The position numbers and the translations under genes are program-made. The notes under the pieces were generated by a model. The model ran no database searches. It saw nothing but the letters and a program-made list of their open reading frames with translations, and was not told the DNA's origin. A DNA stretch of 27,864 nt, from the IMG/VR virus record IMGVR_UViG_3300010430_000385, positions 1-27,864 of that record; one strand, 5' to 3'. This stretch comes from a virus. Shown one piece after another: positions 8,158-15,302 of the stretch (position 1 is the stretch's first letter; every line of letters begins with the position of its first letter).

Positions 8158-8183
8158 AACCCCCGAAGACGGCTCCGGGGGTT
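8158..8183. terminator. Hairpin terminator after F (stronger on minus strand)
   Basis: AACCCCCG (8158-8165) pairs with CGGGGGTT (8176-8183); allowing one A/C mismatch the stem extends by AG/CT to an ACGG loop. On the plus strand it is followed by only TTGTT, a weak tract. On the minus strand it runs into TTTTTTATTT, a good U-tract. It can therefore end the terminase-F operon and, more clearly, any leftward transcript from the gap to its right. Confidence 0.75.
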
Positions 8184-8474
8184 GTTCGCCGATATCTTTG
8201 TCGCGTCTCCGTCCGCACGCTACCGGTTACTGACGCAAATATAGCCGACCTTGCCGAAAAAATCGACCCCGAATAAAATCGCGCCACAACGCCACGCGGC
8301 CTCTTAGCAGGCCCGATCCCCCGCCAAAACCCGAGATAGCACCTCTTAGACCTCTTAAAAGCTCTTTGTCGCCGTTCTAAGGTCGATCTGAAGGCGGGAA
8401 TAGACGCGCCCGATAACTTGCGCTATGAGTCGCACACTCCATCAACCCCTGAATTTTCTCCCAGCCGCACGGTC
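8184..8474. other. Non-coding gap between F and protease operons
   Basis: No convincing gene is seen on either strand. The stretch is more AT-rich than its surroundings and contains three CCTCTTA(G/A) direct repeats at 8300-8307, 8342-8349 and 8351-8358, the first inside a small inverted repeat (GGCCT...AGGCC). Minus-strand open frames here lack family resemblance and a good ribosome site. A short leftward RNA ending at the hairpin at 8158-8183 is possible but not shown. Confidence 0.5.
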
Positions 8475-8492
8475 GGGCGTCACGTGACGCCC
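8475..8492. promoter_or_regulatory. Palindromic operator/promoter element, copy 2
   Basis: GGGCGTCACGTGACGCCC is a perfect 18-bp palindrome 82 bases before the protease start. It is followed by TTATAC, a possible -10 element. It repeats the element at 302-318 (16 of 18 positions, plus the following T-ATA). Its place in the only large gap, before the head operon, fits a regulated promoter for the I/Z-T genes. The binding protein is unknown; the Mor/C-like protein is the obvious candidate. Confidence 0.65.
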
Positions 8493-8574
8493 TTATACCC
8501 GCCCGCGCGAACCATGATGATGCCGCATGCATTCAAGGCGGGATTGCCAGAATTTTTGCGGACGGAGACACATC

Positions 8575-9729
8575 ATGCATTCAGGGTCCGGTGACAAAAG
8601 CCGAACCGACCAGGCCCCGGCGCTTCTGAGCGCCGGGTCTTCGGTTGTCGCGATGTGCGATGCATCGGCGGATGCACGAACCGCTGTTTGCGCCGTCGAA
8701 TTGCCGGCCGAGCCGCCCGAGTGGATTCATCTCATGACGCCCGGCCAATTGAATGCGCGCGACGGCCGCCGTTTTCTTCTGCGAGATCCGGGGGCCGTGG
8801 TTCAGGCGTCGCTTGCCGTCTCGCGGGAACTCGTCATCGACTACGAACACCAGACGGACCTCGCTCCCAAGAATGGCCAACCGGCGCCAGCCGCTGGATG
8901 GATCAAGGATCTGGCGGTGCGTGCCGACGGTATATGGGGCCGCGTCAAGTGGAACGACCGTGCCGCCGAGATGATCCGCGCCCGCGAATACCGTTTTCTT
9001 TCGCCTACCTTTACGCACACCCCGGACGCATCGCATGAGGTGAAGATCATCCTTCGTGCGGCTCTGACCAATAACCCGGCGCTTGAGCTGACGGCTCTCG
9101 CCACCAACCAAGACGGAGACCCTGTTATGGAGAAGTTTTTGCTCGCCCTCGCCAAGGCTCTCGGCCTCGGCGACGATGCTGACCAGGATCAGGTCCTGGC
9201 GGCGTTGAACGCAAAGCTCGGCGATCTCGCCTTGCTGACCGCCCTCGCCACCGCTGTTCGCGGCGCGCTCGATCTGGACGATAATGCCGACGAGAAGGCC
9301 ATCGCCACCGCGATCGACGGTCTCAAACAAAATGTTGCCACCGCGTCTGCCAGTGCTGACCCGGACCCGGCCAAGTTCGTGCCGATCGCACAGGTCACGG
9401 AATTGAGCAATCAGATCGCCACCCTCACGGCTTCACTCAACGACGACAAGGCGACCGCCGCCGTCGACCAGGCGATGAAGGACGGGAAGCTGCCGCCGGC
9501 GCTGAAGGACTGGGGTACGGATTATGCCAAGCGCGATCTTGCCGGCTTCGTGGCTTATTGCAGCGCCAATCCGGTACTCGTCAAGCCTGGCTCGGACGTC
9601 CCGAACACTGCACCGAAAGTCGCCGCTGGCGAGCTGGGCGAAGCCGACAAGTCGATCTGCGCCGCGCTCGGTGTGAACACGGAAGCCTATCTGAAAACCC
9701 GCAAGACTGAACTGGAGGCCTCGGCATGA
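8575..9729 (+). CDS. Head maturation protease I (Mu gp32)
   Basis: A 384-residue prohead protease that processes scaffold and itself during head maturation. The N-terminal 180 residues match Mu I-type proteases: HLMTPGQLNARDGRRFLL, then ELVIDYEHQT (86-94), AAGWIKDLAVRADGIWGRVKW and YRFLSPTF (139-146), with His92 and Ser143 as the likely catalytic pair. ATG 8575 is chosen because GGAG at 8562-8565 precedes it; ATG 8527 has no such signal. From residue 185 onward the protein becomes acidic, Ala-rich and helical, as expected for a scaffold region, and there is an internal start for a separate scaffold. Confidence 0.9.
   Translation: MHSGSGDKSRTDQAPALLSAGSSVVAMCDASADARTAVCAVELPAEPPEWIHLMTPGQLNARDGRRFLLRDPGAVVQASLAVSRELVIDYEHQTDLAPKNGQPAPAAGWIKDLAVRADGIWGRVKWNDRAAEMIRAREYRFLSPTFTHTPDASHEVKIILRAALTNNPALELTALATNQDGDPVMEKFLLALAKALGLGDDADQDQVLAALNAKLGDLALLTALATAVRGALDLDDNADEKAIATAIDGLKQNVATASASADPDPAKFVPIAQVTELSNQIATLTASLNDDKATAAVDQAMKDGKLPPALKDWGTDYAKRDLAGFVAYCSANPVLVKPGSDVPNTAPKVAAGELGEADKSICAALGVNTEAYLKTRKTELEASA
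9127..9729 (+). CDS. Scaffold protein Z from an in-frame internal start in I
   Basis: In Mu, scaffold Z is the C-terminal part of I made from an internal start in the same frame. Here an in-frame ATG at 9127 (residue 185 of I) is preceded by GGAGA at 9115-9119, seven bases before it, and falls exactly where the protease domain ends (ALATNQDGDPV) and the acidic helical scaffold region begins (MEKFLLALAKALGLGDD). The product would be 200 residues, shares the I stop and is nested inside it. The arrangement is known; its use here is inferred from the RBS and boundary. Confidence 0.7.
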   Translation: MEKFLLALAKALGLGDDADQDQVLAALNAKLGDLALLTALATAVRGALDLDDNADEKAIATAIDGLKQNVATASASADPDPAKFVPIAQVTELSNQIATLTASLNDDKATAAVDQAMKDGKLPPALKDWGTDYAKRDLAGFVAYCSANPVLVKPGSDVPNTAPKVAAGELGEADKSICAALGVNTEAYLKTRKTELEASA

Positions 9730-10505
9730 CCGCCCTCGCCAAAGACAAGAACACGCCCGAAAAAATCGGCGATCTCCGGGTTGATCCGGTTGCCGCCGCC
9801 GCCACGATCTTCGCCGGCGCACTCGTTTGCCTGGACGCGGCCGGTAACGCCGTGCCCGGCGCCACTGCCGTGAACCTGAAGGCGCGCGGCCGTGCCGAGG
9901 AAGCCGTCGACAATTCCGCCGGCGTCGCAGGCGCAAAGACCGTGAAGACCAAGCGCGGCACCTTCCGCTTCGAGAACTCGGCGGGCGGCGACGAGATCAC
10001 CGCAACCGACATCGAAAAGGTCTGCTACATCGTCGACGATCAGACCGTCGCCAAGACGGATGGCGCCGGCACGCGCTCGGTCGCCGGCAAGGTGGTTTCC
10101 GTCGAAACCGCCGGTGTTTATGTGGAGGTCGGTCCGCCCGAGATGCCGCTGGCGCTCGGTACGCCGGTCATCACGGTTGCCGCTGCGGTTGGCGACGTTA
10201 TCAACGTCTCCATTCAGCTGAAGGATGCAGCCGGTGCGGATCTCGCGGTGCGGGGCGCATTGATCGCTTATCTCTCAGACGATGCCAACGGCGACAGTGT
10301 TGCCGGCACCGCACCTGATACCGTTGCGATCGGCACCGATGGCCTGGCCATTCCGCTGGTTGCCGGCAAGGCCTTCCAGCTGGTCAGCGAGGCCGATGGC
10401 GACATCGACATCGATATCACCGAAGACGGTGCCGACACCTGGTATCTGATTCTTGTCCTTCCCGATGGTCGCCTGGTTGCCAGCGACGCCATCACCTTCG
10501 CCTGA
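9726..10505 (+). CDS. Head decoration protein with C-terminal Ig-like domain
   Basis: A 259-residue protein whose ATG overlaps the I/Z stop (ATGA). Residues 1-140 resemble capsid cement/decoration proteins of Mu-like phages: AATIFAGALVCLDAAGNAVPG, RAEEAVDNSAGVAGAKTVKTKRGTF, then CYIVDDQTVAKTDGAGTRSVAGKVV and GVYVEVG. Residues about 150-259 form a second beta-rich segment (INVSIQLKDAAGADLAVRGALIAYLSDD...WYLILVLPDGRLVASDAITFA) like a bacterial Ig-type fold. It precedes the major capsid gene, as decoration genes usually do. The Ig part probably projects from the capsid surface; its ligand is unknown. Confidence 0.75.
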   Translation: MTALAKDKNTPEKIGDLRVDPVAAAATIFAGALVCLDAAGNAVPGATAVNLKARGRAEEAVDNSAGVAGAKTVKTKRGTFRFENSAGGDEITATDIEKVCYIVDDQTVAKTDGAGTRSVAGKVVSVETAGVYVEVGPPEMPLALGTPVITVAAAVGDVINVSIQLKDAAGADLAVRGALIAYLSDDANGDSVAGTAPDTVAIGTDGLAIPLVAGKAFQLVSEADGDIDIDITEDGADTWYLILVLPDGRLVASDAITFA

Positions 10506-10518
10506 GGAGCATGACAAC

Positions 10519-11415
10519 ATGGAAGTTAACGCACAAAACCTGACCGGTCTCCGCACCGCGTTCAGCACGATCTTCAACCAGCATTTCGAAGCGGTTGAAA
10601 CGACCTGGGGTAAGATTGCGATGGAAGTCCCGTCGACGACGCGGGAAAACGACTATCGCTGGATGAAGAAGCTCAAGGGCATGACCGAATGGATCGGCCA
10701 GCGCCAGATCCAGAGCCTCGCCCAGGAAGGCTTCAAGATCGTCAACCGGTCATTCGAAAACACGGTCGGTGTCGACCGCGACGATATCCGCGACGACACC
10801 TATGGCGTCTATAATCCGCTGATGGCCGATCTCGGTCAAACCGCGGCGGAATTCCCGGACCAGCTGGTCTGGCCGCTGCTCAATGCCGGCTTCACGACTG
10901 AGTGCTATGACGGCCAGTATTTCTTCGATACCGATCATCCGGTTCTCGACGTCAATGGCACCGAGCAGTCAGTGTCGAACTTCCAGGGCGGCAGCGGCAC
11001 GCCGTGGTATCTGCTCGATGTCACCCGCGCCATCAAACCGTTCATTTTCCAGAACCGTGAAAAGCCGATGTTCGTCGCCAAGGACGATCCGGAAGATGAT
11101 CGCGTCTTCATGAACAAGGAATTCGTCTACGGCGCCGACTGCCGCTGCAACGCCGGATACGGCCTTTGGCAACTCGCCTACGCGTCGAAGGAAGACCTGA
11201 CCATCGCCAATTATGCGGCGGCTCGTGCCGCGATGATGGACATGAAAGGCGATAACGACCGGCCGTTGCGCCTGCGCCCGACGCTTCTCGTCGTGCCCGG
11301 CTCGCTGGAAAAGAAAGCCCGAGATGTGCTCATCGCCCAGCGCGAGGCCAACGGCAAGGATAACACCTACGCCGGCACCGCTGAGCTGCACGTCGAACAG
11401 CTTCTCGCGGCCTGA
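10519..11415 (+). CDS. Major capsid protein T (Mu gp34)
   Basis: A 298-residue head subunit. The text follows Mu gpT: NAQNLTGLRTAFSTIFNQHFEAVETTWGKIAMEVPSTT at the N-terminus, YRWMKKLKGMTEWIGQR, IVNRSFENTVGVDRDDIRDDTYGVY, then FFDTDHPV and the C-terminal RPTLLVVPGSLEKKARDVL...NTYAGTAELHV. ATG 10519 is chosen because GAGGAG (10504-10509) lies before it; the frame extends 22 codons left without a signal. It sits between decoration and gp35-like genes as expected. HK97-type capsid fold is the family expectation. Confidence 0.93.
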   Translation: MEVNAQNLTGLRTAFSTIFNQHFEAVETTWGKIAMEVPSTTRENDYRWMKKLKGMTEWIGQRQIQSLAQEGFKIVNRSFENTVGVDRDDIRDDTYGVYNPLMADLGQTAAEFPDQLVWPLLNAGFTTECYDGQYFFDTDHPVLDVNGTEQSVSNFQGGSGTPWYLLDVTRAIKPFIFQNREKPMFVAKDDPEDDRVFMNKEFVYGADCRCNAGYGLWQLAYASKEDLTIANYAAARAAMMDMKGDNDRPLRLRPTLLVVPGSLEKKARDVLIAQREANGKDNTYAGTAELHVEQLLAA

Positions 11416-11426
11416 TCGGGAGCGGA

Positions 11427-11996
11427 ATGATGGCAAAAGAAAAAAGCCTTCTGGTGCCGGTTATCGCGATTGCCGCGATCGCCGGCGCCTTCCGCCGCTG
11501 TGGCCATGCTTTTGGCAAGGAACTGCAGCACTTCGCCCTGGACTACTTCACCGAAGACCAGGGGCGTGTCCTCGAAGCCGAACCGAAGCTCACCCTGCGC
11601 ATGGCCAACGTCGATCCGGCGATCGTTCATGTAATCGGCTATGAGCCGGATGCCGGTGACGGAGCAGCGGAGACACCGACCGAACCGGAGACGCCGACCG
11701 AGCCGGAGACGCCGACCGAACCGGAGACGCCGACCGAACCGGAGACGCCGACCGAACCGGAAACGCCGACCGAACCGGAAACGCCGACCGAACCGGAGAC
11801 GCCGACCGAACCGGAAACGCCGACCGAACCGGAAACGCCGACCGAACCGGAGACGCCGACCGAACCGGAGACGCCGACCGAACCGGAAACGCCGACCGAA
11901 CCGGAAACGCCGACCGAACCGGAAACGCCGACCGCGCCGACCGCAAACAAGAAGCCTGTTGCCAAGACGAAAACCGCCAAGGCGAAGGGCAAGTAA
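11427..11996 (+). CDS. Mu gp35-like protein with ETPTEP repeat tail
   Basis: A 189-residue protein. The N-terminal 75 residues (AGAFRRCGHAFGKELQHFALDYFTEDQGRVLEAEPKLTLR) match the small gp35/HI1506-type protein following the major capsid gene in Mu-like phages. Residues 82-171 are 15 tandem copies of ETPTEP (the last is ETPTAP), a highly acidic, proline-rich rod. The protein ends in a basic, Lys-rich tail (KKPVAKTKTAKAKGK). An acidic rod ending in a basic tip is unusual for this short family. The function of gp35 is unknown; a head-completion or surface role is likely from position. Confidence 0.75.
   Translation: MMAKEKSLLVPVIAIAAIAGAFRRCGHAFGKELQHFALDYFTEDQGRVLEAEPKLTLRMANVDPAIVHVIGYEPDAGDGAAETPTEPETPTEPETPTEPETPTEPETPTEPETPTEPETPTEPETPTEPETPTEPETPTEPETPTEPETPTEPETPTEPETPTEPETPTAPTANKKPVAKTKTAKAKGK
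11670..11939 (+). repeat. Minisatellite, 15 tandem copies of an 18-bp unit
   Basis: The unit GAGACGCCGACCGAACCG occurs 15 times in frame without indels. Variation is almost only synonymous: the first Glu codon is GAA in seven copies and GAG in eight; copy 1 has ACA for ACG, copy 2 has GAG for the second GAA, and copy 15 has GCG replacing GAA. This near-identity points to recent expansion by slippage or unequal exchange, so copy number may vary among relatives. Confidence 0.97.
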
Positions 11997-12008
11997 TACA
12001 CCGCGAGC

Positions 12009-12114
12009 GGGCTTTGATCCGGACGCACCGGCGGGGTGCTAAGGGGAGCCACAAGAGGAAAGCCCACACGGGCGAAATCGTCCGGTCGAGGGGAGCCGTC
12101 CCGAACCTCGGCCG
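12009..12114 (+). ncRNA. Structured intergenic RNA segment between head and tail genes
   Basis: This gap between the gp35-like and gp36 genes can fold into several helices on the plus strand: GGGCTTT (12009-12015) with AAAGCCC (12059-12065) enclosing GCACC/GGTGC (12025-12039); CGGGCG/CGTCCG (12069-12084) with an AAAT loop; and CGGTCGAGG/CCTCGGCCG (12083-12114), a 9-bp stem with one G-U pair and an inner GGA/TCC. No open frame is convincing. It may be a processing signal, 5' leader of the tail operon or a small RNA. No known family is recognised. Confidence 0.4.
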
Positions 12115-12144
12115 GGCGTCTGATTTAAGGAACCTGGTAACATC

Positions 12145-12564
12145 GTGACCGACTACTGCACCGCCGCTGATCTGAATTTGCGCTTCGGCGCGGAGGAAAT
12201 GCTTGAGCTGACCGATCGGGACGCCGATGGCGTTGCCGATGCCGGCGTTCTCGACGCGGCGATCACCGATGCCGGCAATACGATCGACAGTTATATTTCG
12301 AGGCGCTACGACCTGCCGCTGTCCACGGTACCGGCGCGCCTGCTCAAGATCGCCTGCGATTTGGTTCGCTATGATCTACATAAGGAAGACCCGCCCGAGC
12401 GCGTTACGGCCGCATTCAAAGACGCCATGGCCGCGCTGCGCGATATTGCTGCCGGGCGCGCTGTCCTCGATGTCGCCGGTGCCGAGCCGACCGGCGCCAA
12501 GGACGATGTCATCGTTGAAGGCCCCGGTCGAATTTTCAACGAAGACACCATGGGGGGCTTCTGA
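12145..12564 (+). CDS. Mu gp36-like head-tail joining protein (DUF1320)
   Basis: A 139-residue protein with the DUF1320 start (YCTAADLNLRFGAEEMLELTDRD), the central DAAITDAGNTIDSYISRRYDLPL segment and the helical KIACDLVRYDL stretch. It uses GTG 12145, with AAGGAA about twelve bases upstream; no ATG near the N-terminus gives the family start. DUF1320 proteins are head-tail connectors of the gp6/gp15 type, forming a ring below the portal. It opens the connector-tail block and follows the structured non-coding segment. Confidence 0.88.
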   Translation: MTDYCTAADLNLRFGAEEMLELTDRDADGVADAGVLDAAITDAGNTIDSYISRRYDLPLSTVPARLLKIACDLVRYDLHKEDPPERVTAAFKDAMAALRDIAAGRAVLDVAGAEPTGAKDDVIVEGPGRIFNEDTMGGF

Positions 12565-12565
12565 C

Positions 12566-13018
12566 ATGGCCGGCGCTGCCCTCGAAATCAGATCCAGCGT
12601 TCACGGCGTTCACGCCATCGAGCGCAAGCTTAACGGCATCATTGCCGGCGTCGAGGACGCCGAACCGTTGTTCGATGAGATCGGCGGCATCATGGTCGCG
12701 TCGACCCAGCATAATTTCGAGAGTGGCAAGTCGCCGGACGGCGTCGCCTGGATACCCTCCGAGCGCGCTTTGGCCGAAGGCGGACAGACACTGATCGACA
12801 AGGGCATCCTGCTTTCGTCGATCACGCACGACGCTGGCCCGGACTATGCCGAGTGGGGATCTAACCTGGTGTACGCCGGCATTCACCAATTCGGCGGTGA
12901 AACCGGCCGTGGCGGTGCCACGAAATTGCCGGCACGCGAATACCTTGGCATTGGCATCGGCGACGAGTTCGCGATCGTGGCTGCCGCTGAAGATTACCTC
13001 GGAGAGCTGCTCAGATGA
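12566..13018 (+). CDS. Virion morphogenesis / tail completion protein G (Mu gp31)
   Basis: A 150-residue protein matching the phage virion morphogenesis family: LFDEIGGIMVASTQHNFESGKSPDGVAWIPSERA, then QTLIDKGILLSSITHDAG, YAEWGSNLVYAGIHQFGG and LPAREYLGIG. ATG 12566 lies just after the gp36 stop; the frame is open upstream only as a shadow. In Mu, G lies before I, next to F; here it lies after gp36, an order seen in several other Mu-like phages. The stop overlaps the gp37 start by ATGA. Confidence 0.88.
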   Translation: MAGAALEIRSSVHGVHAIERKLNGIIAGVEDAEPLFDEIGGIMVASTQHNFESGKSPDGVAWIPSERALAEGGQTLIDKGILLSSITHDAGPDYAEWGSNLVYAGIHQFGGETGRGGATKLPAREYLGIGIGDEFAIVAAAEDYLGELLR

Positions 13019-13614
13019 TCGGCACCATCGAGCAGGCGATGATTGACAAGATCGCGGCGGCATCGAGCGGCGCCACGCCGGCGCTCGGCTACAAGATCAG
13101 GGACGTGAAGTCATACGGCGGTGAGTTGGAAGGTCCGGTCACCGAGATTGCCAAACGTTCGCCGGCCGTCCTGGTGATGTTCTCGGGTATCCGCGAGGCT
13201 CTGCATCTCGGCGGCGAGCAGTGGCAATACACCGCGGGATACGCAGTCATCGTTCTTCACCAGGACCGCCGCAACAACAAGGCTGCCCGTCACGGCGCCG
13301 GCGCCGGCGACGTCGGCAGCTATCAGATGGCGACCGACATGCTGCAGCTCCTGGTCGGCGAGGATCTCGGTCTCGGGATCGGGGCGATCGAACCGGGCCG
13401 CGTCGTTGCCCTCATCAACTCGAAGACGGTCTCGGTCTACTCGGTCGAGATCCGGACCACGTTCATTATCGACTATCAGGCTGCGGCCACGGACCTAGAC
13501 GATTTCGCCCAACTTCACGTCGATTGGGACGTGCCGACGTTCGGCAACGTCTCGACGGATCTGCCGGCCGCTACGGCCGACGCCCAAGACAACATCGAAC
13601 CGGAGCAAGAATGA
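13015..13614 (+). CDS. Mu gp37-like protein (DUF1834), tail terminator candidate
   Basis: A 199-residue protein with DUF1834 features: a start rich in short helices (IEQAMIDKIAAAS), a KSYGGEL segment, SPAVLVMFSG, and a beta-rich body (YTAGYAVIVLHQDRRNNKAARHG...GSYQMATDMLQLLVG...VSVYSVEIRTTFIIDY). In Mu this gene lies between gp36/G and gp38. It is expected to cap the tail or join it to the head; that role rests on position and family. The last 30 residues are acidic and probably disordered. Confidence 0.85.
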   Translation: MIGTIEQAMIDKIAAASSGATPALGYKIRDVKSYGGELEGPVTEIAKRSPAVLVMFSGIREALHLGGEQWQYTAGYAVIVLHQDRRNNKAARHGAGAGDVGSYQMATDMLQLLVGEDLGLGIGAIEPGRVVALINSKTVSVYSVEIRTTFIIDYQAAATDLDDFAQLHVDWDVPTFGNVSTDLPAATADAQDNIEPEQE

Positions 13615-13808
13615 TGAAACGCACGTTTAAACCCTCGTCCGCGGATCTCGTGGTTCGCGATCCTGTCACCCTTGAAATGCTGCCGGTCGACGGCAAGACG
13701 GTCGATGACAGTCCGTACTGGCGCCGGCGCCTGAGCAGCGGCGACGTCGTCGAGATCAAGGCGGCGGCGAAAAAGAAACCCGCCAAGACCGAACAGAAGG
13801 AATCCTGA
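13611..13808 (+). CDS. Mu gp38-like protein (DUF2635)
   Basis: A 65-residue protein typical of DUF2635: FKPSSADLVVRDPVTLEMLPVDGKTV, SPYWRRRLSSGDVVEI, then a Lys/Ala-rich tail. Two adjacent ATGs (13611 and 13614) are possible; GGAG at 13602-13605 suits the second better, and the first overlaps the gp37 stop (ATGATG). The small protein sits just before the sheath gene as in Mu. Its function is unknown. Confidence 0.85.
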   Translation: MMKRTFKPSSADLVVRDPVTLEMLPVDGKTVDDSPYWRRRLSSGDVVEIKAAAKKKPAKTEQKES

Positions 13809-13811
13809 TCC

Positions 13812-15287
13812 ATGTCTCTCAGCTTCAACAACATCCCGATCGACATCCGCACGCCGGGCGCGTTCCTTGAGATCGACAACTCGAACGCCGCGCGCGGCCT
13901 GCCCGGCATGCCGTCGCGCATCCTTGTCATTGGCCAGCGTCTGAGCACCGGCACCGTCGCCGAGGCCGTGCCGACCCAAGTGCTCAGCGAAGATGCCGCC
14001 GAGCTGTATTTCGGTCGCGGCTCGATGTTGCACCTGATGTTCCGCGCCCTGAAGAAGAACAACAAGTGGACCGAGTCCTGGGCGGTTGCGCTCGATGACG
14101 CCGAAGCGGGGGTTAAAGCATCCGGCACCGTCACCTTTGGCGACGGCACCACGGCCGCCGGAACCCTCAACCTTTACATTGCCGGCCAGCGCGTGCGTGT
14201 CGCCGTGGCGGCCGACGACGATGGCAGCGACATCGCCACCAAGGTCGTCGCGGCGATCACGGCCGCGACGGATCTGCCGGTGACGGCTGCGGTCAATGGA
14301 TCGACGGCGGAACAGGTAGACATCACGGCCAGGCACAAAGGGCTTGCCGGCAACGACATCGATCTTCGCGTCAATCACTACCCGGATGAAAAGCTGCCGA
14401 CCGGCCTCACGGTCACGTTCGGGGCCATGTCGTCCGGTTCCGGCAATCCGGACATCGCCGATGCGATCGCGGTTCTCGGCGATCAGTGGTACACGGACTG
14501 GATCGTCCCCTGGACCGATTCCTCGAACCTGACCGCGCTCGAAGCGGAACTCGCCGCCCAGTTCGGCCCGATGACGATGCGCGACGGCTTCGCTTACACC
14601 GGCGCGCGCGGTACGCACTCGGCGCTGACCACGCTCGGTAACGGCCGCAATTCGCCGCACCTTTCGATCATGGGCGCCGACAGCGCACCGTCCGGACCTT
14701 GGGCCTGGGCCGGCGCATACGGCGGCACCGCAGCTTACCACGTCAAGATCGATCCGGCCCGGCCGCTGCAGACGCTGCCGCTGCCGTCGATCATCCCGCC
14801 GAAGGTTGAAGACCGCTTCTTGCTGCAGGAGCGCAACCTGCTGCTCCACGACGGGATTGCCACCTTTACCGTCGACGACGGTGGGATCGTCCGGATCGAG
14901 CGCGCGATCACGACATATCAGACCAACGCGCAGAGCGTCGCCGACCCGTCGTTCCTCGATCTCAACACGATGAAGACGCTCGCCTACCTGCGCTACAGCG
15001 TCCGGGCGCGCATCCTGCAGAAGTTCCCGCGCCACAAGTTGGCGAATGACGGGACGCGCTATGGCCCCGGCCAAGCGGTTGTGACGCCGAAAACGATCCG
15101 CGCCGAGCTTATCGCCCTGTTTAAGCAATGGGAGGAAGCCGGCCTGGTCGAGGACATTGATCAGTTCAAGGACGAGCTGATCGTCGAGCGTGACAGCACC
15201 GACGTCAACCGCGTCAACGCACTGATCCCGCCCAACATCATCAACCAGTTCCGCGTTCTCGCGGGCAACGTCCAATTCGTCCTCTAA
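13812..15287 (+). CDS. Contractile tail sheath protein L (Mu gp39)
   Basis: The 491-residue subunit of the contractile sheath. It shows the Mu L pattern: SFNNIPIDIRTPGAFLEIDNSNA at the start, PSRILVIGQRL, a central WYTDWIVPWTDSSNL, AAYHVKIDPARPLQTLPL, and the conserved C-terminal part FLDLNTMKTLAYLRYSVRARILQKFPRHKLA...NVQFVL. AAGGA lies upstream of the ATG. The protein shows that the phage is a myovirus. The gene is followed 15 bases later by the tube gene. Confidence 0.94.
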   Translation: MSLSFNNIPIDIRTPGAFLEIDNSNAARGLPGMPSRILVIGQRLSTGTVAEAVPTQVLSEDAAELYFGRGSMLHLMFRALKKNNKWTESWAVALDDAEAGVKASGTVTFGDGTTAAGTLNLYIAGQRVRVAVAADDDGSDIATKVVAAITAATDLPVTAAVNGSTAEQVDITARHKGLAGNDIDLRVNHYPDEKLPTGLTVTFGAMSSGSGNPDIADAIAVLGDQWYTDWIVPWTDSSNLTALEAELAAQFGPMTMRDGFAYTGARGTHSALTTLGNGRNSPHLSIMGADSAPSGPWAWAGAYGGTAAYHVKIDPARPLQTLPLPSIIPPKVEDRFLLQERNLLLHDGIATFTVDDGGIVRIERAITTYQTNAQSVADPSFLDLNTMKTLAYLRYSVRARILQKFPRHKLANDGTRYGPGQAVVTPKTIRAELIALFKQWEEAGLVEDIDQFKDELIVERDSTDVNRVNALIPPNIINQFRVLAGNVQFVL

Positions 15288-15302
15288 AAAGGAGAGTTCA
15301 AA

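Noticed and set aside
7871-8287. Minus-strand frame across the F terminator
   Set aside because: It reads through the hairpin into the F gene antisense, has no RBS or family likeness and is probably a shadow.
11590-12069. Long minus-strand open frames rich in SVGVSG / PVRSAS repeats
   Set aside because: They are the complement of the ETPTEP minisatellite; an 18-bp in-frame repeat keeps all frames open. No RBS or family likeness.
12040-12080. GAGGAAAG-like text suggesting an RNase P RNA core
   Set aside because: Only one short conserved-looking string is present; other universal RNase P elements and size are missing.
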